A DNA stretch of 64,000 nt from Streptomyces cadmiisoli (GCF_003261055.1 NZ_CP030073.1:8990001-9054000); one strand, 5' to 3'. Shown: positions 14,484 through 24,369, counted from the first letter of the stretch. Translations and numbers: made by a program. Notes: generated by a model not told the origin, from the letters alone.

Positions 14484-17291
14484 GTGACGGGGCCTGACAC
14501 TGTCGACAACAGCACAGCCACCGGCCTGTTCGGCCGCGAGGACGACCTCCAGCACATCAGGCGCCTTCTAGGTATCGGTGCCGGCGGCGGAGCACTGCTC
14601 CTTTCAGGAGACGCAGGGATCGGCAAGACCGCTGTCCTAGACGCCATGGCCGCTGCTGCCCGTGCGGAAGGCGCCCAGGTACTGCGCGCCGCGGGCGTGG
14701 AGTTCGAGGCGAAGTACGACTACTCAGGCCTCAACCAGCTCTTGTTTCCGTTTCAAGACACCCTCCGCACACTGGAGGCCCCCTTTCGCGACGCCCTGCT
14801 CGTCGCACTGGGCTTTGAAAGCGGCTTGCCGCCGCCGCAGTTGATGGTCTCCAACGCCGTCCTGCTGCACCTGCGGGCGATCGCCGGGGACGCCCCACTG
14901 TTGATGGTCGTCGACGACTTCCCCTGGCTCGACCGGGCAAGCGCGGACGTGCTGGGCTTCGTCGCACGCCGTCTCGCCGGCACCCAGATAGGCGTTCTTG
15001 CCGCGGCTCGTTCCGAATCACTGAGCCTGTACGACAACGGAGCTCTGCCCGAATACCGGCTGCAGCCGCTGGACCAGCGCGCTTCAGCCCATCTGATCGC
15101 CACACGACACCCGAATCTCGTTGCCAGCGCACGCCACCGCCTGATGACCGTGGCGAAGGGAAACCCCCTGGCCCTCCTCGAACTGTCCTCCGTCCTGCCC
15201 ACGATGCGAGAACCAGCCCTGGGCGAGGCGTCCGCCGTACTACCCCTCAGCCGACGCCTGGAGACCGTATTCGGCTCCAGAATCATCGTCCTTCCCCGCC
15301 CGACTCAGAGCTTGCTGCTGCTGGCTGCCCTGGAGCCCACAGGCGACCTCGCGGTGATGCAAGCGGCTGCGCGCCAGGCGAACAATGGATACGGGCTGGA
15401 TGACCTGGCACCCGCTGAGCGGGCCCAACTGGTGTACATCGATGAACGTCGGCGACTGAGGTTCCGCCACCCCCTCATCCGATCCGCAGCAGTAGAGGGC
15501 TCAACAAGCACTGCACGGCGCGCCGTGCACGCAGCATTGGCGCAAGCCCTCACAGATCAGCCCGAGCGTCAAGCCTGGCATCTGGGTGAAGCCACCGTTG
15601 AGCCGAACGAGGACGTGGCAGCCCTGATGGAGCGCGCGGCACGGATCACGCTGCGCCGCGGTGATGGCGTCGGCAGTATGCGGACCTTGATGCGCTCAGC
15701 CGAGCTCACCCCGCACGGATCCGACCGTGCGCGCAGACTTGCCGAGGCGGCCTACATCGGCGCCGAGTCCACCGGCGCCCTGACCAGCGCCCAACGGCTC
15801 CTGGACGATGCCCGGCACACGGCCTCAGACCTGACGTCTCTGCATGCCGCCGCGGCCGCTGCCCACCTCATCTTGAACAGCGACGGCGACGTCGACATGG
15901 CCCACCGCCTTTTGGTCCATGCCATCGAAAACGGAAACCACGCTTATGACGCGGCGGACACGGCGCTCATTGACGCCCTTTGCACACTTGCGTTGGTCGC
16001 CTTCTTTGGCGCCCGCCAAGACCTGTGGAAGCCCTACTACCAAGCCGTCAAGAAGCTGACACCCCGCCCGCCAGCCGTTCTGGCCGCGCTGGGAAAGACG
16101 TTCTCCGACCCGGCGCGCACGGGTGGCGAGGCAACAAAGGAACTCGACGAACTCATCGAGGCGTTGCCGAACGTGCCCGATCCTGTCGAGGTCGCGCGCG
16201 CCGGGTCAGCAGCTGTCTACGCCGACCGAGTTGGAGACCTCAGGGAAGCCCAGTGGAGGCTGGTGCGCATGGGACGTGACGGGGGCCCTGCCCGACGATA
16301 CATGTCCGGATTGATGCACCTCTGCCTGGACGACTTCCTCACCGGAGAATGGAACGAGGCAGCAAGCCTGGCCGACGAAGGTTTCCAGCTGTGCGAGAGC
16401 CACGGCTACACCGCTTTCGCCTGGTACTTCCTCTATGTCCACGCTCTCCTAGCGGCTGCACGCGGAGAAACAGACGAGGCGGAGGAAACAGCCGAACGCA
16501 TCATCCGATGGGCCATTCCCCGCAAGGTGTCCTGCGCCGCACACTTCGGCCACCATGCCGCCGCCCTGGCCGCGCTGGGACGCGGAGATTTCGCCGGCGC
16601 GTACGAACACGCGAACGCCGTCAGCCCGGCTGGAACCCTCGCCTCGCACGCTCCGCATGCCCTGTGGGTGACGATGGACCTGGTAGAAGCCGCCGTAAGG
16701 ACCAACCGCCACACAGAAGCAGCCGCACACGTCCGAGCCATGCGTGAGGCCAACCTGCCTTCGCTCTCCTCACGGCACGCCCTGCTCACGGAAGCATCCG
16801 CAGCCGTCAGCTCCATCGACGACGAACAGGCACTTCAACTGTTCGTGAAAGCACTGGCCATACCCGGAGCGGCACGATGGCAGTTCGACATGGCGCGCGT
16901 GCAACTGTTCTACGGCGAGCGGCTGAGGCGGGTCAGAGCGACCACAGACTCCCGCGCACCCCTGAAAGCCGCACTGGGCACTTTTCGACACCTCGGAGCC
17001 CTTCCCTGGGCTGCTCGGGCCGAGGCCGAACTACGGGCCGCTGGCGGTGTGACACGCCCCCTCGCGGCGGCCAGCACACAAGTGCTCACACCACAGGAAA
17101 TGGCGATAGCCCGGTTGGCAGCCACAGGCCTCACCAACAAGCAGATAGCCCAGCGCCTGTTCCTGTCCCATAGGACCGTGGGCGCCCACCTTTATCAGAT
17201 CTATCCCAAGCTGGGTATCACTTCACGTGGCATGCTGCGAGACGCTCTACAAGGCAGAGCTGCATCAGACAGCCCCCACACACCGGGGTGA
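14484..17291 (+). CDS. LuxR-family LAL regulator with AAA ATPase domain
   Basis: This 935-residue protein belongs to the LAL class of large ATP-binding LuxR regulators. The P-loop is GDAGIGKTA at residues 42-50, and the Walker B region is LLMVVDDFPWLD near 150. A long helical repeat region rich in Ala/Glu follows. The C-terminal LuxR helix-turn-helix reads TPQEMAIARLAATGLTNKQI then AQRLFLSHRTVGAHL, within the last 70 residues. Such proteins bind inducer and ATP, oligomerise and activate promoters; targets are often secondary-metabolism or sugar-use operons. The GTG at 14484 has GAAGGGGG seven bases upstream. There is no biosynthetic cluster next to it, so its target is unknown. Confidence 0.93.
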   Translation: MTGPDTVDNSTATGLFGREDDLQHIRRLLGIGAGGGALLLSGDAGIGKTAVLDAMAAAARAEGAQVLRAAGVEFEAKYDYSGLNQLLFPFQDTLRTLEAPFRDALLVALGFESGLPPPQLMVSNAVLLHLRAIAGDAPLLMVVDDFPWLDRASADVLGFVARRLAGTQIGVLAAARSESLSLYDNGALPEYRLQPLDQRASAHLIATRHPNLVASARHRLMTVAKGNPLALLELSSVLPTMREPALGEASAVLPLSRRLETVFGSRIIVLPRPTQSLLLLAALEPTGDLAVMQAAARQANNGYGLDDLAPAERAQLVYIDERRRLRFRHPLIRSAAVEGSTSTARRAVHAALAQALTDQPERQAWHLGEATVEPNEDVAALMERAARITLRRGDGVGSMRTLMRSAELTPHGSDRARRLAEAAYIGAESTGALTSAQRLLDDARHTASDLTSLHAAAAAAHLILNSDGDVDMAHRLLVHAIENGNHAYDAADTALIDALCTLALVAFFGARQDLWKPYYQAVKKLTPRPPAVLAALGKTFSDPARTGGEATKELDELIEALPNVPDPVEVARAGSAAVYADRVGDLREAQWRLVRMGRDGGPARRYMSGLMHLCLDDFLTGEWNEAASLADEGFQLCESHGYTAFAWYFLYVHALLAAARGETDEAEETAERIIRWAIPRKVSCAAHFGHHAAALAALGRGDFAGAYEHANAVSPAGTLASHAPHALWVTMDLVEAAVRTNRHTEAAAHVRAMREANLPSLSSRHALLTEASAAVSSIDDEQALQLFVKALAIPGAARWQFDMARVQLFYGERLRRVRATTDSRAPLKAALGTFRHLGALPWAARAEAELRAAGGVTRPLAAASTQVLTPQEMAIARLAATGLTNKQIAQRLFLSHRTVGAHLYQIYPKLGITSRGMLRDALQGRAASDSPHTPG

Positions 17292-18193
17292 AGCTTGTGC
17301 TGGCCGACGCGAAGGTAGGCGATATACGTGGTCGCCGGGATCGTCGGCTGGACCGTCCTCCTCTGGCAGACCACGCACTGCAGCTTGGCGATCATGGAGA
17401 GCAGCGTAGACCTGCGGCCGCAGGCCGATAAGGCCGAGCCTGGGCTTCTACCTGCACCTGACAGTGGTCCACGCGACGGGCCACGACGTGCGCGACGGGC
17501 CACGACCTGGCCGCAAGCCTTGGCCTCGGCTGTCGCGCCGACCGGCTGCTGATTTGCCCGCCTCCGCTACAACTTTGCTTCCCGCGAGGATAGGGCCGCT
17601 GGCCGGAGCTCTGCGTCAGGTTGTACTGCTGGACAGCCGCCCCGACCGTGACCGGCTGTCTGTTGCCATCGGACCTGGACCGGCTGCCCCGAACTCGGAC
17701 CGACTTCTTGCGTGGCTGCGGCCGGGGCTTCGTTCACTCGTCCGAGTCCCTCGACGGGCGGGTCGGACAGGAGCCGGGCCAGGCGCGGGGCGTCGTAGCG
17801 ACGTCGAGGACCACGAGGATGTCATTGCCCCCGTCACGCCATTGCTCCTGATGGATCACGTGCTCAGCCTCCGGGCGGTCGGCGGTCCCGTCCGTACGAC
17901 GAACAACTCCCGTACGGGGTCAGCGGCTCCGCGATCTCCCACAACCCGCCCGGAACAATCCAACTCCACGTACCCCGCCCCATACGAGTGATCATCGCAT
18001 AGGACGCGACCTAATAGACCAAAAGAATATATTGGTAACTAGGCGAGATGATCACTCATGAGTCAATTGTCAAAACACTTAGTGAGGCCGGAGTGCTATG
18101 TCCCTTCAAAAGAGGTCTAGTCCCTGCTAGGGTTCCCGACCGAAGCGGCTTCGGCAGCTTGAAATGGAATGCGTATCAATCGAAAGGGTCAGC
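17292..18193. other. Mostly gene-free region, AT-rich at its right end
   Basis: About 900 bases without a supported gene. A minus-strand frame near 17700-17875 (EHVIHQEQWRDGGNDILVVL) is coding-like but short and unassigned, probably a relic. 17990-18130 is strikingly AT-rich for this DNA and probably contains the promoter of the I36 inhibitor gene. Confidence 0.4.
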
Positions 18194-18610
18194 GTGCACC
18201 TGCGGAAGATCACATCTATAGGCGCGACAATTCTGATAGCTGGCGGCATTGCAGTTGGCACGGCAGCGCCTGCAAATGCCGCCACGGCTTGCCCTTCCTC
18301 CGGTGTTGCCTGCCTGTGGTACAACAGTGATTACGAGGGCGGAATATACGTCCAAGGCGCTTCCCTCTCGGACTACGCCGGATACTACTTCAGTACCTCA
18401 ACGGCGCCGAACGGCTCAAATGGCTCAGGTCAAGAAGTTAAGAACAATGCCGCATCCGTGACCAATCGGAGCACATTCTACAGGTTTAGAGTGTACTACA
18501 ACTCGGGGTGGGACGGCAGTTATGCATACCAGACCATCGGCATTTCCTCACGGGCAAATCTGAATGCAACCATGAAGAACGAAAACGCTTCAGGAGCATT
18601 CGTGGACTGA
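18194..18610 (+). CDS. Secreted I36-family peptidase inhibitor-like protein
   Basis: This 138-residue protein has a signal peptide (VHLRKITSIGATILIAGGIA, then APANA before the mature Ala). The mature part starts ATACPSSGVACLWYNSDYEG and continues with DYAGYYFSTS and VKNNAASVTN. This is the pattern of peptidase inhibitor family I36, a beta/gamma-crystallin-like fold with an early disulfide; the founder is the Streptomyces metalloprotease inhibitor SMPI. It would be exported and inhibit an extracellular protease, but the target is unknown. AAAGGG precedes the GTG at 18194. A perfect 12-bp hairpin follows the stop. A lipoprotein gene lies 65 bases downstream. Confidence 0.85.
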   Translation: MHLRKITSIGATILIAGGIAVGTAAPANAATACPSSGVACLWYNSDYEGGIYVQGASLSDYAGYYFSTSTAPNGSNGSGQEVKNNAASVTNRSTFYRFRVYYNSGWDGSYAYQTIGISSRANLNATMKNENASGAFVD

Positions 18611-18619
18611 GGCAAGAAG

Positions 18620-18657
18620 CGAGAGGGGCGCTCCAGAGGTATGGGGCGCCCCTCTCG
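18620..18657 (+). terminator. 12-bp hairpin between inhibitor and lipoprotein genes
   Basis: CGAGAGGGGCGC (18620-18631) pairs perfectly with GCGCCCCTCTCG (18646-18657). It starts ten bases after the inhibitor stop codon. It probably terminates or attenuates read-through into the lipoprotein gene. Confidence 0.7.
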
Positions 18658-18675
18658 GTATGCAATGAACTCCCG

Positions 18676-19659
18676 ATGTTATGGAAAGTAACTACTTTGT
18701 CAATTTTTCCAACTAAGGTCGACCTGCTTCTCTCTGTGCTGACTATCGCCTTGGTGACGGGATGTGCGACGGGTTCGGGTGGCACACCTGACAATATTCC
18801 AGTCCAGGAAAGCGTCACTCCGACCGCGACAAATGACGCGCCCACTCCCGTCCCAGTCGAAAAATATCTGCTGTCCGACGAAGAGTGGCACACCCTTGAA
18901 AAAGCCGATCACCTGTTGCGTAAACGTTGCATGCAGCGCTTCGGGTTCGCCTACCCCATCACGTTCAAGGACAGCGAGCCTTTGGGTTATTCCTTGACTA
19001 CATATCGATACGGCATCCTCGATCCGGACTACGCTACGCAAAATGGCTACCGCACACCAAGGGCCCTCAATGCAAGGTCCGTCGATCAGGAGAATCGAAA
19101 AAGGAACGCTCAACTGGAAGAACTTTCGCACGACGCCAAACTGGTACTTTTCGGCGTCCAGCCCGAGAAGAATGGTCGACCTGTTGCAACTGGCAAGAAT
19201 CTCCGCAACTATGAAAAGATTCCAAAGGGTGGATGTCTGAATGAGGCTTTGAAATCTCTCTACGGCGACTCGTCGGCAGGTACAGACTCACCTGTGGCAG
19301 TCGACGTAAACCTCAAGAGTTTCAATCAAACTCTACGCGATCCAAGCGTGCTGAAGGCGTTCGCCGGCTGGTCCTCATGCATGAAGAGAAAAGGGTACGT
19401 ATACGCTACCCCAATGCAGGCGAGCGGCGACCCACGTTGGGCGGCCTCGCCGGGTTCGTCCGATGAAAAGGTTACCGCCAAGGCCGATGTCGAATGTAAA
19501 ATTCAACATAACGTAGCCGGTGTATGGAATGCGGCAGACGTGTCCTACCAGAACAGAATGATAAAACGACATTCGACGGAACTTCGTGCTGTCGAAACCT
19601 CCATTGACCGCCAGGTTGAGCGAGCGCGGGCGATACTCGCGAAGTCAGATTCTGAATAG
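18676..19659 (+). CDS. Secreted lipoprotein with four conserved cysteines
   Basis: This 327-residue protein has an N-terminal hydrophobic signal with lipobox V-T-G-C (Cys30), then a Thr/Pro linker and a helical mature domain. Four well-separated cysteines are visible in the mature part (LRKRCMQRFGF, KGGCLNEAL, WSSCMKRKGY, DVECKIQHN), likely forming disulfides. The C-terminal 60 residues look like a long amphipathic helix (MIKRHSTELRAVETSIDRQV). The base composition is less GC-rich than average here, which suggests recent transfer. A decayed C-terminal relative lies at 51456-51752 on the other strand. The function is unknown. Its place behind an I36 inhibitor suggests an envelope role. Confidence 0.8.
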   Translation: MLWKVTTLSIFPTKVDLLLSVLTIALVTGCATGSGGTPDNIPVQESVTPTATNDAPTPVPVEKYLLSDEEWHTLEKADHLLRKRCMQRFGFAYPITFKDSEPLGYSLTTYRYGILDPDYATQNGYRTPRALNARSVDQENRKRNAQLEELSHDAKLVLFGVQPEKNGRPVATGKNLRNYEKIPKGGCLNEALKSLYGDSSAGTDSPVAVDVNLKSFNQTLRDPSVLKAFAGWSSCMKRKGYVYATPMQASGDPRWAASPGSSDEKVTAKADVECKIQHNVAGVWNAADVSYQNRMIKRHSTELRAVETSIDRQVERARAILAKSDSE

Positions 19660-19790
19660 ACGCGACCCACGCCGGGCGTTCGGGAGTGTTCTCACTCCGG
19701 GCTCTAATATTCCAGGCTTTACTCAAGTTGAACTCGTATATTCCGCGCGATGGGCTGACGAACCATGATCCTCGCGCTATTGCTGGATTA

Positions 19791-19989
19791 TGAGGTACGC
19801 GGCAGCGGGCGGGTACACACCCGCGGAGCAATAGCGCCGGGAGCAAATGCGGTTGGAGGTCGCGGAGCAGTTCAAGAGAGGCGAGGCGACCGCGGAAATC
19901 GCGCGGGAGCTTCGGGTGACGCCGCGCTCGGTGCGGCGTTGGCGGCAGCTGTGGCGGCGGGGCGGTGTGGAGGCGCTGGCCTCGCCCGG
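19791..19989 (+). pseudogene. N-terminal relic of an IS630-family transposase
   Basis: The ATG at 19791 reads MRYAAAGGYTPAEQ, then a TAG, then REQMRLEVAEQFKRGEATAE and IARELRVTPRSVRRWRQLWR. This is the helix-turn-helix N-terminus of IS630 transposases (MRYxxGGG then RxxxRxxAAxxF), with an in-frame stop at codon 15. The frame fuses near 19990 into an oppositely oriented IS5 relic. Confidence 0.75.
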
Positions 19990-20205
19990 CGCTGTCGCGC
20001 GAGAGGTGATGCGGTCGGCCGAAGACTTGGATACACCGAACAGCGATGCGAGCTGGCGCAGCGTCAGGTCTGTTCGCCAGTAGGCCATGGCCAGGAGCAC
20101 CCGATCCTCAAGCGGTAACCCCCACAGCCAGCCTGGCCGCACAGTGTCCGCGCCGTCGCGGCGCAGCACCGTGGTGATCTTGCGGAAGTGGCGCGGGCGA
20201 CGCAT
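19990..20205 (-). pseudogene. N-terminal relic of an IS5-family transposase
   Basis: On the minus strand the frame reads RHFRKITTVLRRDGADTVRP then LEDRVLLAMAYWRTDLTLRQ and LASLFGVSKSSADRI. This is the conserved N-terminal DNA-binding part of IS5-type transposases of actinobacteria. The catalytic domain is missing: the frame ends at the junction with the IS630 relic. Confidence 0.75.
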
Positions 20206-20213
20206 TACTCGGG

Positions 20214-20561
20214 GTGGCGACAACGGCGCTGCGCAGCCTCGGCTCGGCGCTGCCGGAGAGTGCGATGGACGCCAGCCGGTTCCGGCCTAACCTGGTGCTC
20301 GACGTGCCCGGGGACCACGCGTCCGGGTACCCCGAGCACCGTTGGATCGGCCGCCGGATGGTGATCGGCACGCTGCGGCTGCGCTTCACCGAGGCGTGCG
20401 ACCGCTGCGTGATGATCACCAGGGAAACTCCGGCTGTCCCGCATGACCGCGCCGTGCTGCGCTGGGTCGCCCGTGAACTCGGCAACGCCCTCGGTGTGTA
20501 CGCGGCGGGCGAGAACCCCGGACATGTCCGCATCGGGGACAAGGCCCGCGGGCTCGACTGA
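20214..20561 (+). pseudogene. MOSC-domain protein, C-terminal part only
   Basis: About 115 residues match the C-terminal half of a MOSC (molybdenum cofactor sulfurase C-terminal) protein. DASRFRPNLVLDVPGD is followed by the conserved cysteine segment FTEACDRCVMITRETPAVPH and GVYAAGENPGHVRIGDKARG. MOSC proteins carry sulfur or pyridoxamine-type chemistry on a cysteine. Here the N-terminal beta-barrel half is absent, removed where the IS5 relic begins. An open frame remains, but a functional protein is unlikely. Confidence 0.75.
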
Positions 20562-20877
20562 ATGTCGCCAACTGTGCCTGAGCGCTCCAGCGCCACTGGC
20601 AACTGGGGCGCTCAGTGAGCAGATGGCTGGTCAAAGGCCGGGCCACCTCATCCTCGAGGGCCGCCCGGTCCCGCTCACCGGTCTCGTCCGCGAGCGCACC
20701 TTCGTGCGCACGGTGCGCAGCCTGCCGTCGCGCTGACGGGACGACAGGAACGTCGGGGCAGCTGTTCCCCGTGCTCCGTCGGAGGTACTCCGTTTCGGTC
20801 ACGCTGCTGCACGTGCTCGGGCCAATCACTCCGCTGGGTGACTGCGCTCGGGCGCCTTGCGGGTCAAGATCACGTTC
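20562..20877. other. Short gene-free stretch with a terminator hairpin
   Basis: CTGAGCGCTCC (20578-20588) pairs with GGGGCGCTCAG (20605-20615), with one G-T pair, a plausible stop for the MOSC frame. The rest shows no supported gene. Confidence 0.45.
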
Positions 20878-22050
20878 ATGAAAGCTTCGTTGCTTCGTCG
20901 CGCATGCACTGCGGCCCTGCTCCTCGCCACGACGCTGGCCCCCTCGGCGGCAGCCCAACCCGATGCCGGTGCCGGACGGTCCGACGTCCTCGGGGCGCAG
21001 GCGCGCCTTCTCGGTGAGAAGATCGTTCCCCACAAACTCTCCTTCCAGGGCACGACTGTTGGCGGGCTGTCCGGCATCGACCAGGATCCGTGCACGGGCG
21101 AGTACGTCATGGTCAGTGACGACCGCTCGTATATGCAGCCCGCCCGGTTCTACACCGCCGAGATCGACGTGGACGGCGCCGGGGTGCACTCGGTCGACTT
21201 CACCGGTACCCATCCGTTCCTGCAGCCGGACGGCTCGGTTTACCCGCCGTCAAGCGCCGGCGACGGTAAGGCAGTGGACCCGGAAGAGCTGCGCGTTGAC
21301 CCGATGAGCTGCCGGTACTGGTGGGCGCAGGAAGGCGAACGGCCGAAGTCGTCGAACGACCCGGTGATCCAGCCGTCGATCCAGCTGGCCAGCCGCACCG
21401 GCGCGTACCGCGGCCGACTGCGTCTGCCGTCCCACTACGAGAACACCCTGGCCGATCGGGGCATGCGGCGGAACAAGGCGGTGGAAGCGATCACGTTCGG
21501 CGGCAACGGCGGCCTGCTCACCAGCGCCGTCGAGGGTCCGCTGATCCAGGACGGCCCGGAGCCCGACCTGGAACGCGGTGCTCTGGTCCGCGTCACCCAG
21601 CAGACTCGGTGGGGCCAGGTGGTCGGCCAGTACGCCTACCCGCTGGACAAGATCTTCGCGAAATCCGATCCGTCCAGCCCGTGGCCTCCGGACACCGGCG
21701 TGACTGCCGTCCTCGCTTTCCCCGACGACCCCAGCCGCTACCTCGTACTCGAACGCACCTGGGTGGCGGGCGCGGGCTTCAAGATCCGCATCTACGACAC
21801 CACCACCAGCGGCGCGACCAAGGTCCAGAACATGGACTCCCTTGCCGGGCAGCGAGTCGTGCCGATGCGCAAGAAGCTGGTCGCGGACTTCCACGACCTG
21901 AACCTGTCCGCGATCGACAACACAGAGGGCATGACCTGGGGCCCGACCCTTCCGAACGGCGAACGGACACTACTCCTGGTCAGCGACGACAACTTTGCCG
22001 ACGACGAGGTAACCCAGATCGTCGCACTCGGCATCCGCGACAGCGAGTGA
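20878..22050 (+). CDS. Secreted esterase-like/phytase-like protein
   Basis: This 390-residue protein has a Sec signal peptide (MKASLLRRACTAALLLATTL, cleavage after SAAA). A phytase-like six-bladed propeller domain (PF13449 type) follows: GGLSGIDQDPCTGEYVMVSD, DPEELRVDPMSCRYWWAQEG, NKAVEAITFGGNGGLLTSAV and NTEGMTWGP. Members are secreted and annotated as esterase-like activity of phytase family; the substrate is probably a phosphate ester, but this is not proven. The ATG at 20878 gives a correct signal peptide. Two cysteines (DPCTGEY, PMSCRYW) may form a disulfide. It stands alone between IS relics and an unknown minus-strand gene. Confidence 0.88.
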   Translation: MKASLLRRACTAALLLATTLAPSAAAQPDAGAGRSDVLGAQARLLGEKIVPHKLSFQGTTVGGLSGIDQDPCTGEYVMVSDDRSYMQPARFYTAEIDVDGAGVHSVDFTGTHPFLQPDGSVYPPSSAGDGKAVDPEELRVDPMSCRYWWAQEGERPKSSNDPVIQPSIQLASRTGAYRGRLRLPSHYENTLADRGMRRNKAVEAITFGGNGGLLTSAVEGPLIQDGPEPDLERGALVRVTQQTRWGQVVGQYAYPLDKIFAKSDPSSPWPPDTGVTAVLAFPDDPSRYLVLERTWVAGAGFKIRIYDTTTSGATKVQNMDSLAGQRVVPMRKKLVADFHDLNLSAIDNTEGMTWGPTLPNGERTLLLVSDDNFADDEVTQIVALGIRDSE

Positions 22051-22257
22051 CGACGGTGGCGGCCGCGGAAGCTCGGCTCACGGCCTCCCGTTCTCGTACC
22101 CGCTCACGGAGCCGGCCATCGGACTCAGTGATCAGCCCGTGCCCACCAGCGTCGAGAGAGGGCGTATGCCCCGGGTACGGCGGCGTGGCCGTGATGTGCG
22201 GCGGGGTGGATCGAGTTGTACTGGTCAGAGGCGTTCGCCCGCTGTGTCTGGCGCTGC

Positions 22258-22963
22258 CTACGAGCCATGAGGCGGTGCTGAAGGCTCACAACTGCTCCGG
22301 GAGTCGCTGTCCGGTACTCGGTGTCCGGTGAGAACCATCTTCCAGTGCAGGTCCAGCGTGAACCGTCGGGCTTCGATCCCGTCCACCGTGTAGTCGATCC
22401 ACGCGCGGTTGATCACTGCGCCCTGTTCCCCCGCCGTGACAACGAATAGGAGTTCGGTTAACCCGTTCCCTCCTTCAGTCACATTGGCGCAGGTCTGGGT
22501 GATCCGTCGACCCGGTTCGAGTTGTTCGTACGTCCCGGGCCTGGGGGTGCGCGTGTGGCGGTCTGGATCCACGAATTCGGGCGGCGCGCCCCTGACGGAC
22601 GTGATGCTTGCCGCACTGGCGTCCCCATTGCGCAACTGGAACGAGACGTTGAGCGGTCGCAAGAAGGCTTCGTACCGGATGCTCTGGATCCTTATGTCCC
22701 GCCCTCGTGTGCTGCAGAGGCAGTAGGCACCGAACGACGCCGCCCCGGGGATGAGTTTTTGGTTCGGCGACAACGATGAGACCGCCAGAGGTACGTGCAT
22801 CGAGGTGATCGTTCGGCTGGCGTCCGCTGTCGGCTGTCATGGAGAAGAGCAGGGTGCCCGCCATGGCCCCTGCTAGCAGGGGTGAAACCGCGCGTTCGGT
22901 CCGCGGGGGAGGCGTCTGAGGAGACGCGCCTTGGCGGGCCTTCACCGGCGATGCTGATGCCAT
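22258..22963 (-). pseudogene. Membrane-anchored extracellular protein, frameshifted
   Basis: The ATG at 22963 begins a frame with a single membrane segment (AVSPLLAGAMAGTLLFSMTA) that leaves coherence after SGRQPNDH. The adjacent frame, from about 22805, carries MHVPLAVSSLSPNQKLIPGA and SIRYEAFLRPLNVSFQLRNG to the stop at 22258. Joining the two with one frameshift near 22800 gives a protein of about 235 residues with a short cytoplasmic tail, one helix and a beta-rich outer domain. The downstream 180 residues could be translated alone from the ATG at 22800. The family is unknown. Confidence 0.55.
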
Positions 22964-23262
22964 GGGGAGCACCTGCCCCTTCCTTCTTGCCTATCGGGGG
23001 GATGCCCATGCAGACGTTGCAGGGCGGACGTGCTGCAGTGCCTTCCTCCTGTGCCGGCGCGCCGGCATGAGGTTCCTGCCCGGCTGACGGCGATGCGGAA
23101 CGGAAGCTGGTCATCGGCACGAGCCTTGTCGAACGCCGGGCCAGAAGAGCACTCTCCTTGATCACAGTCGACGAACCCGCAGCTCGCAGCAAGAAGGAGC
23201 CCTGACAGCGGCAGGCGGCATCCCGCGCCGGCTGACGCACACCCTGGCGACTCGCGCAGCAG

Positions 23263-23748
23263 ACTGATCGGCGCACCGTCAGGAGCCAGTTCATCGTCGC
23301 GCTCGCCACCGTCCGCGCCTTGACCCACGACGGCCTGCCATCGTTGCTGCTCAACGACCCAGACCGAGCCGAGGCATCTGCGTGTCCGTCGCCGGGGGAC
23401 GCCTTGATCACATCGTCTATCCCGACGAGCTCATCACCGAGTTGGCGACAGTATGGCTGCGAGCGGCTATGTTGTCGGCCCAGAACCACCAACCCCCACC
23501 TACTGGTCAGCAGGGTCTCCGCAGCCGACGAGGCTGGGCCGAACATCAGTACCGAGGCCACGAAGACCGTCTTCGAGCGGGTCGGTATCAGCGCCAGCAG
23601 GCTGCGTCAGGACCGAATCTACGACGAAGCCCGACGCACGGCCGACCCTGTCCATCTGATACCCATGTTCGGGCTGGCGACGTCGGCGGCCATGAAGTAC
23701 GTCATGGCGGCGCGCCACAGCAAGCAGGCCGATCCGATTCAACCTTGA
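23263..23748 (+). pseudogene. Degenerate recombinase/integrase-like C-terminal relic
   Basis: Pieces in alternating frames read RRTVRSQFIVALATVRALTH, then VYPDELITELATVWL, then TTNPHLLVSRVSAADEAGPN and LRQDRIYDEARRTADPVHLI followed by PMFGLATSAAMKYV. The last part resembles the C-terminal region of tyrosine-recombinase-like proteins found with actinobacterial mobile elements. At least two frame changes are needed. It is clearly a dead gene, and the family call is tentative. Confidence 0.45.
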
Positions 23749-23832
23749 GGAGTGTGCGTCACCAGGTGGTCCAGGCGAACGTGTCGATCCGATTGCCGCG
23801 ACGGTCTGACCGGCCGATATCCTGCGCCAGTG

Positions 23833-24369
23833 ATGACCGCCGATGATCGCGAGTTTCCAGATGCGCTTGCCGCCGCGCTCGCTGTCCCTTTCAGCTACGA
23901 CGCCGGTGGCGGGGTTGATTTCGAGCCCTTCCATCGCTTCCTGTCTGCTGACGAGACCACGGACTGGATTCAGGCATGGACCGGAAACACGGAGCTGACC
24001 GGTGACGATTTCCGGGTGTTCGGGCAGAACGGCGCCGGAGGCTACGCAGCGTTCTGGCTTGTCCGCCCTGACGAGGATATTGCCGATCAGCCCATTGTCT
24101 TCCTTGGCTCCGAGGGCGAGACCGCTGTCGTCGCACGAGACTTGGCCGACTTCCTGTGGCTGCTTGCGGGCGGCTACGGCCCCTTCGAAACGATCCCCTC
24201 TTTCACTGACACATACGAGCCTGACTGGCGTCCGCGATCCAGCCCGGAGCGTGCCGCCATCGCCGAACGCTTCGCCCCGCAAGGCCGGCGCCCGCCTGCC
24301 GACGTGATCAAACTGGCCGCCCAAGAGTTCCCTGACTTCGAGAACACGATTGACCAGCTGTGTCGCTGA
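23833..24369 (+). CDS. SMI1/KNR4 (SUKH) family protein, possible immunity protein
   Basis: This 178-residue soluble protein contains the SUKH-type core AAFWLVRPDEDIADQPIVFL then GSEGETAVVARDLADFLWLL and AGGYGPFE. SUKH proteins are widespread immunity factors against contact-dependent and polymorphic toxins, including nuclease and deaminase tips. A large RHS toxin gene lies 2 kb away on the opposite strand. It is not in the usual position for a cognate immunity gene, so the link is only a hypothesis. The start is ATG at 23833, with GTG at 23830 directly before it. It follows a recombinase relic. Confidence 0.75.
   Translation: MTADDREFPDALAAALAVPFSYDAGGGVDFEPFHRFLSADETTDWIQAWTGNTELTGDDFRVFGQNGAGGYAAFWLVRPDEDIADQPIVFLGSEGETAVVARDLADFLWLLAGGYGPFETIPSFTDTYEPDWRPRSSPERAAIAERFAPQGRRPPADVIKLAAQEFPDFENTIDQLCR

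Noticed and set aside
17464..17991. A plus-strand frame of 175 codons in the gene-poor region after the LAL regulator
   Set aside because: It is Pro/Arg-rich with no ribosome binding site. The opposite strand has a slightly better coding appearance, but neither could be supported.
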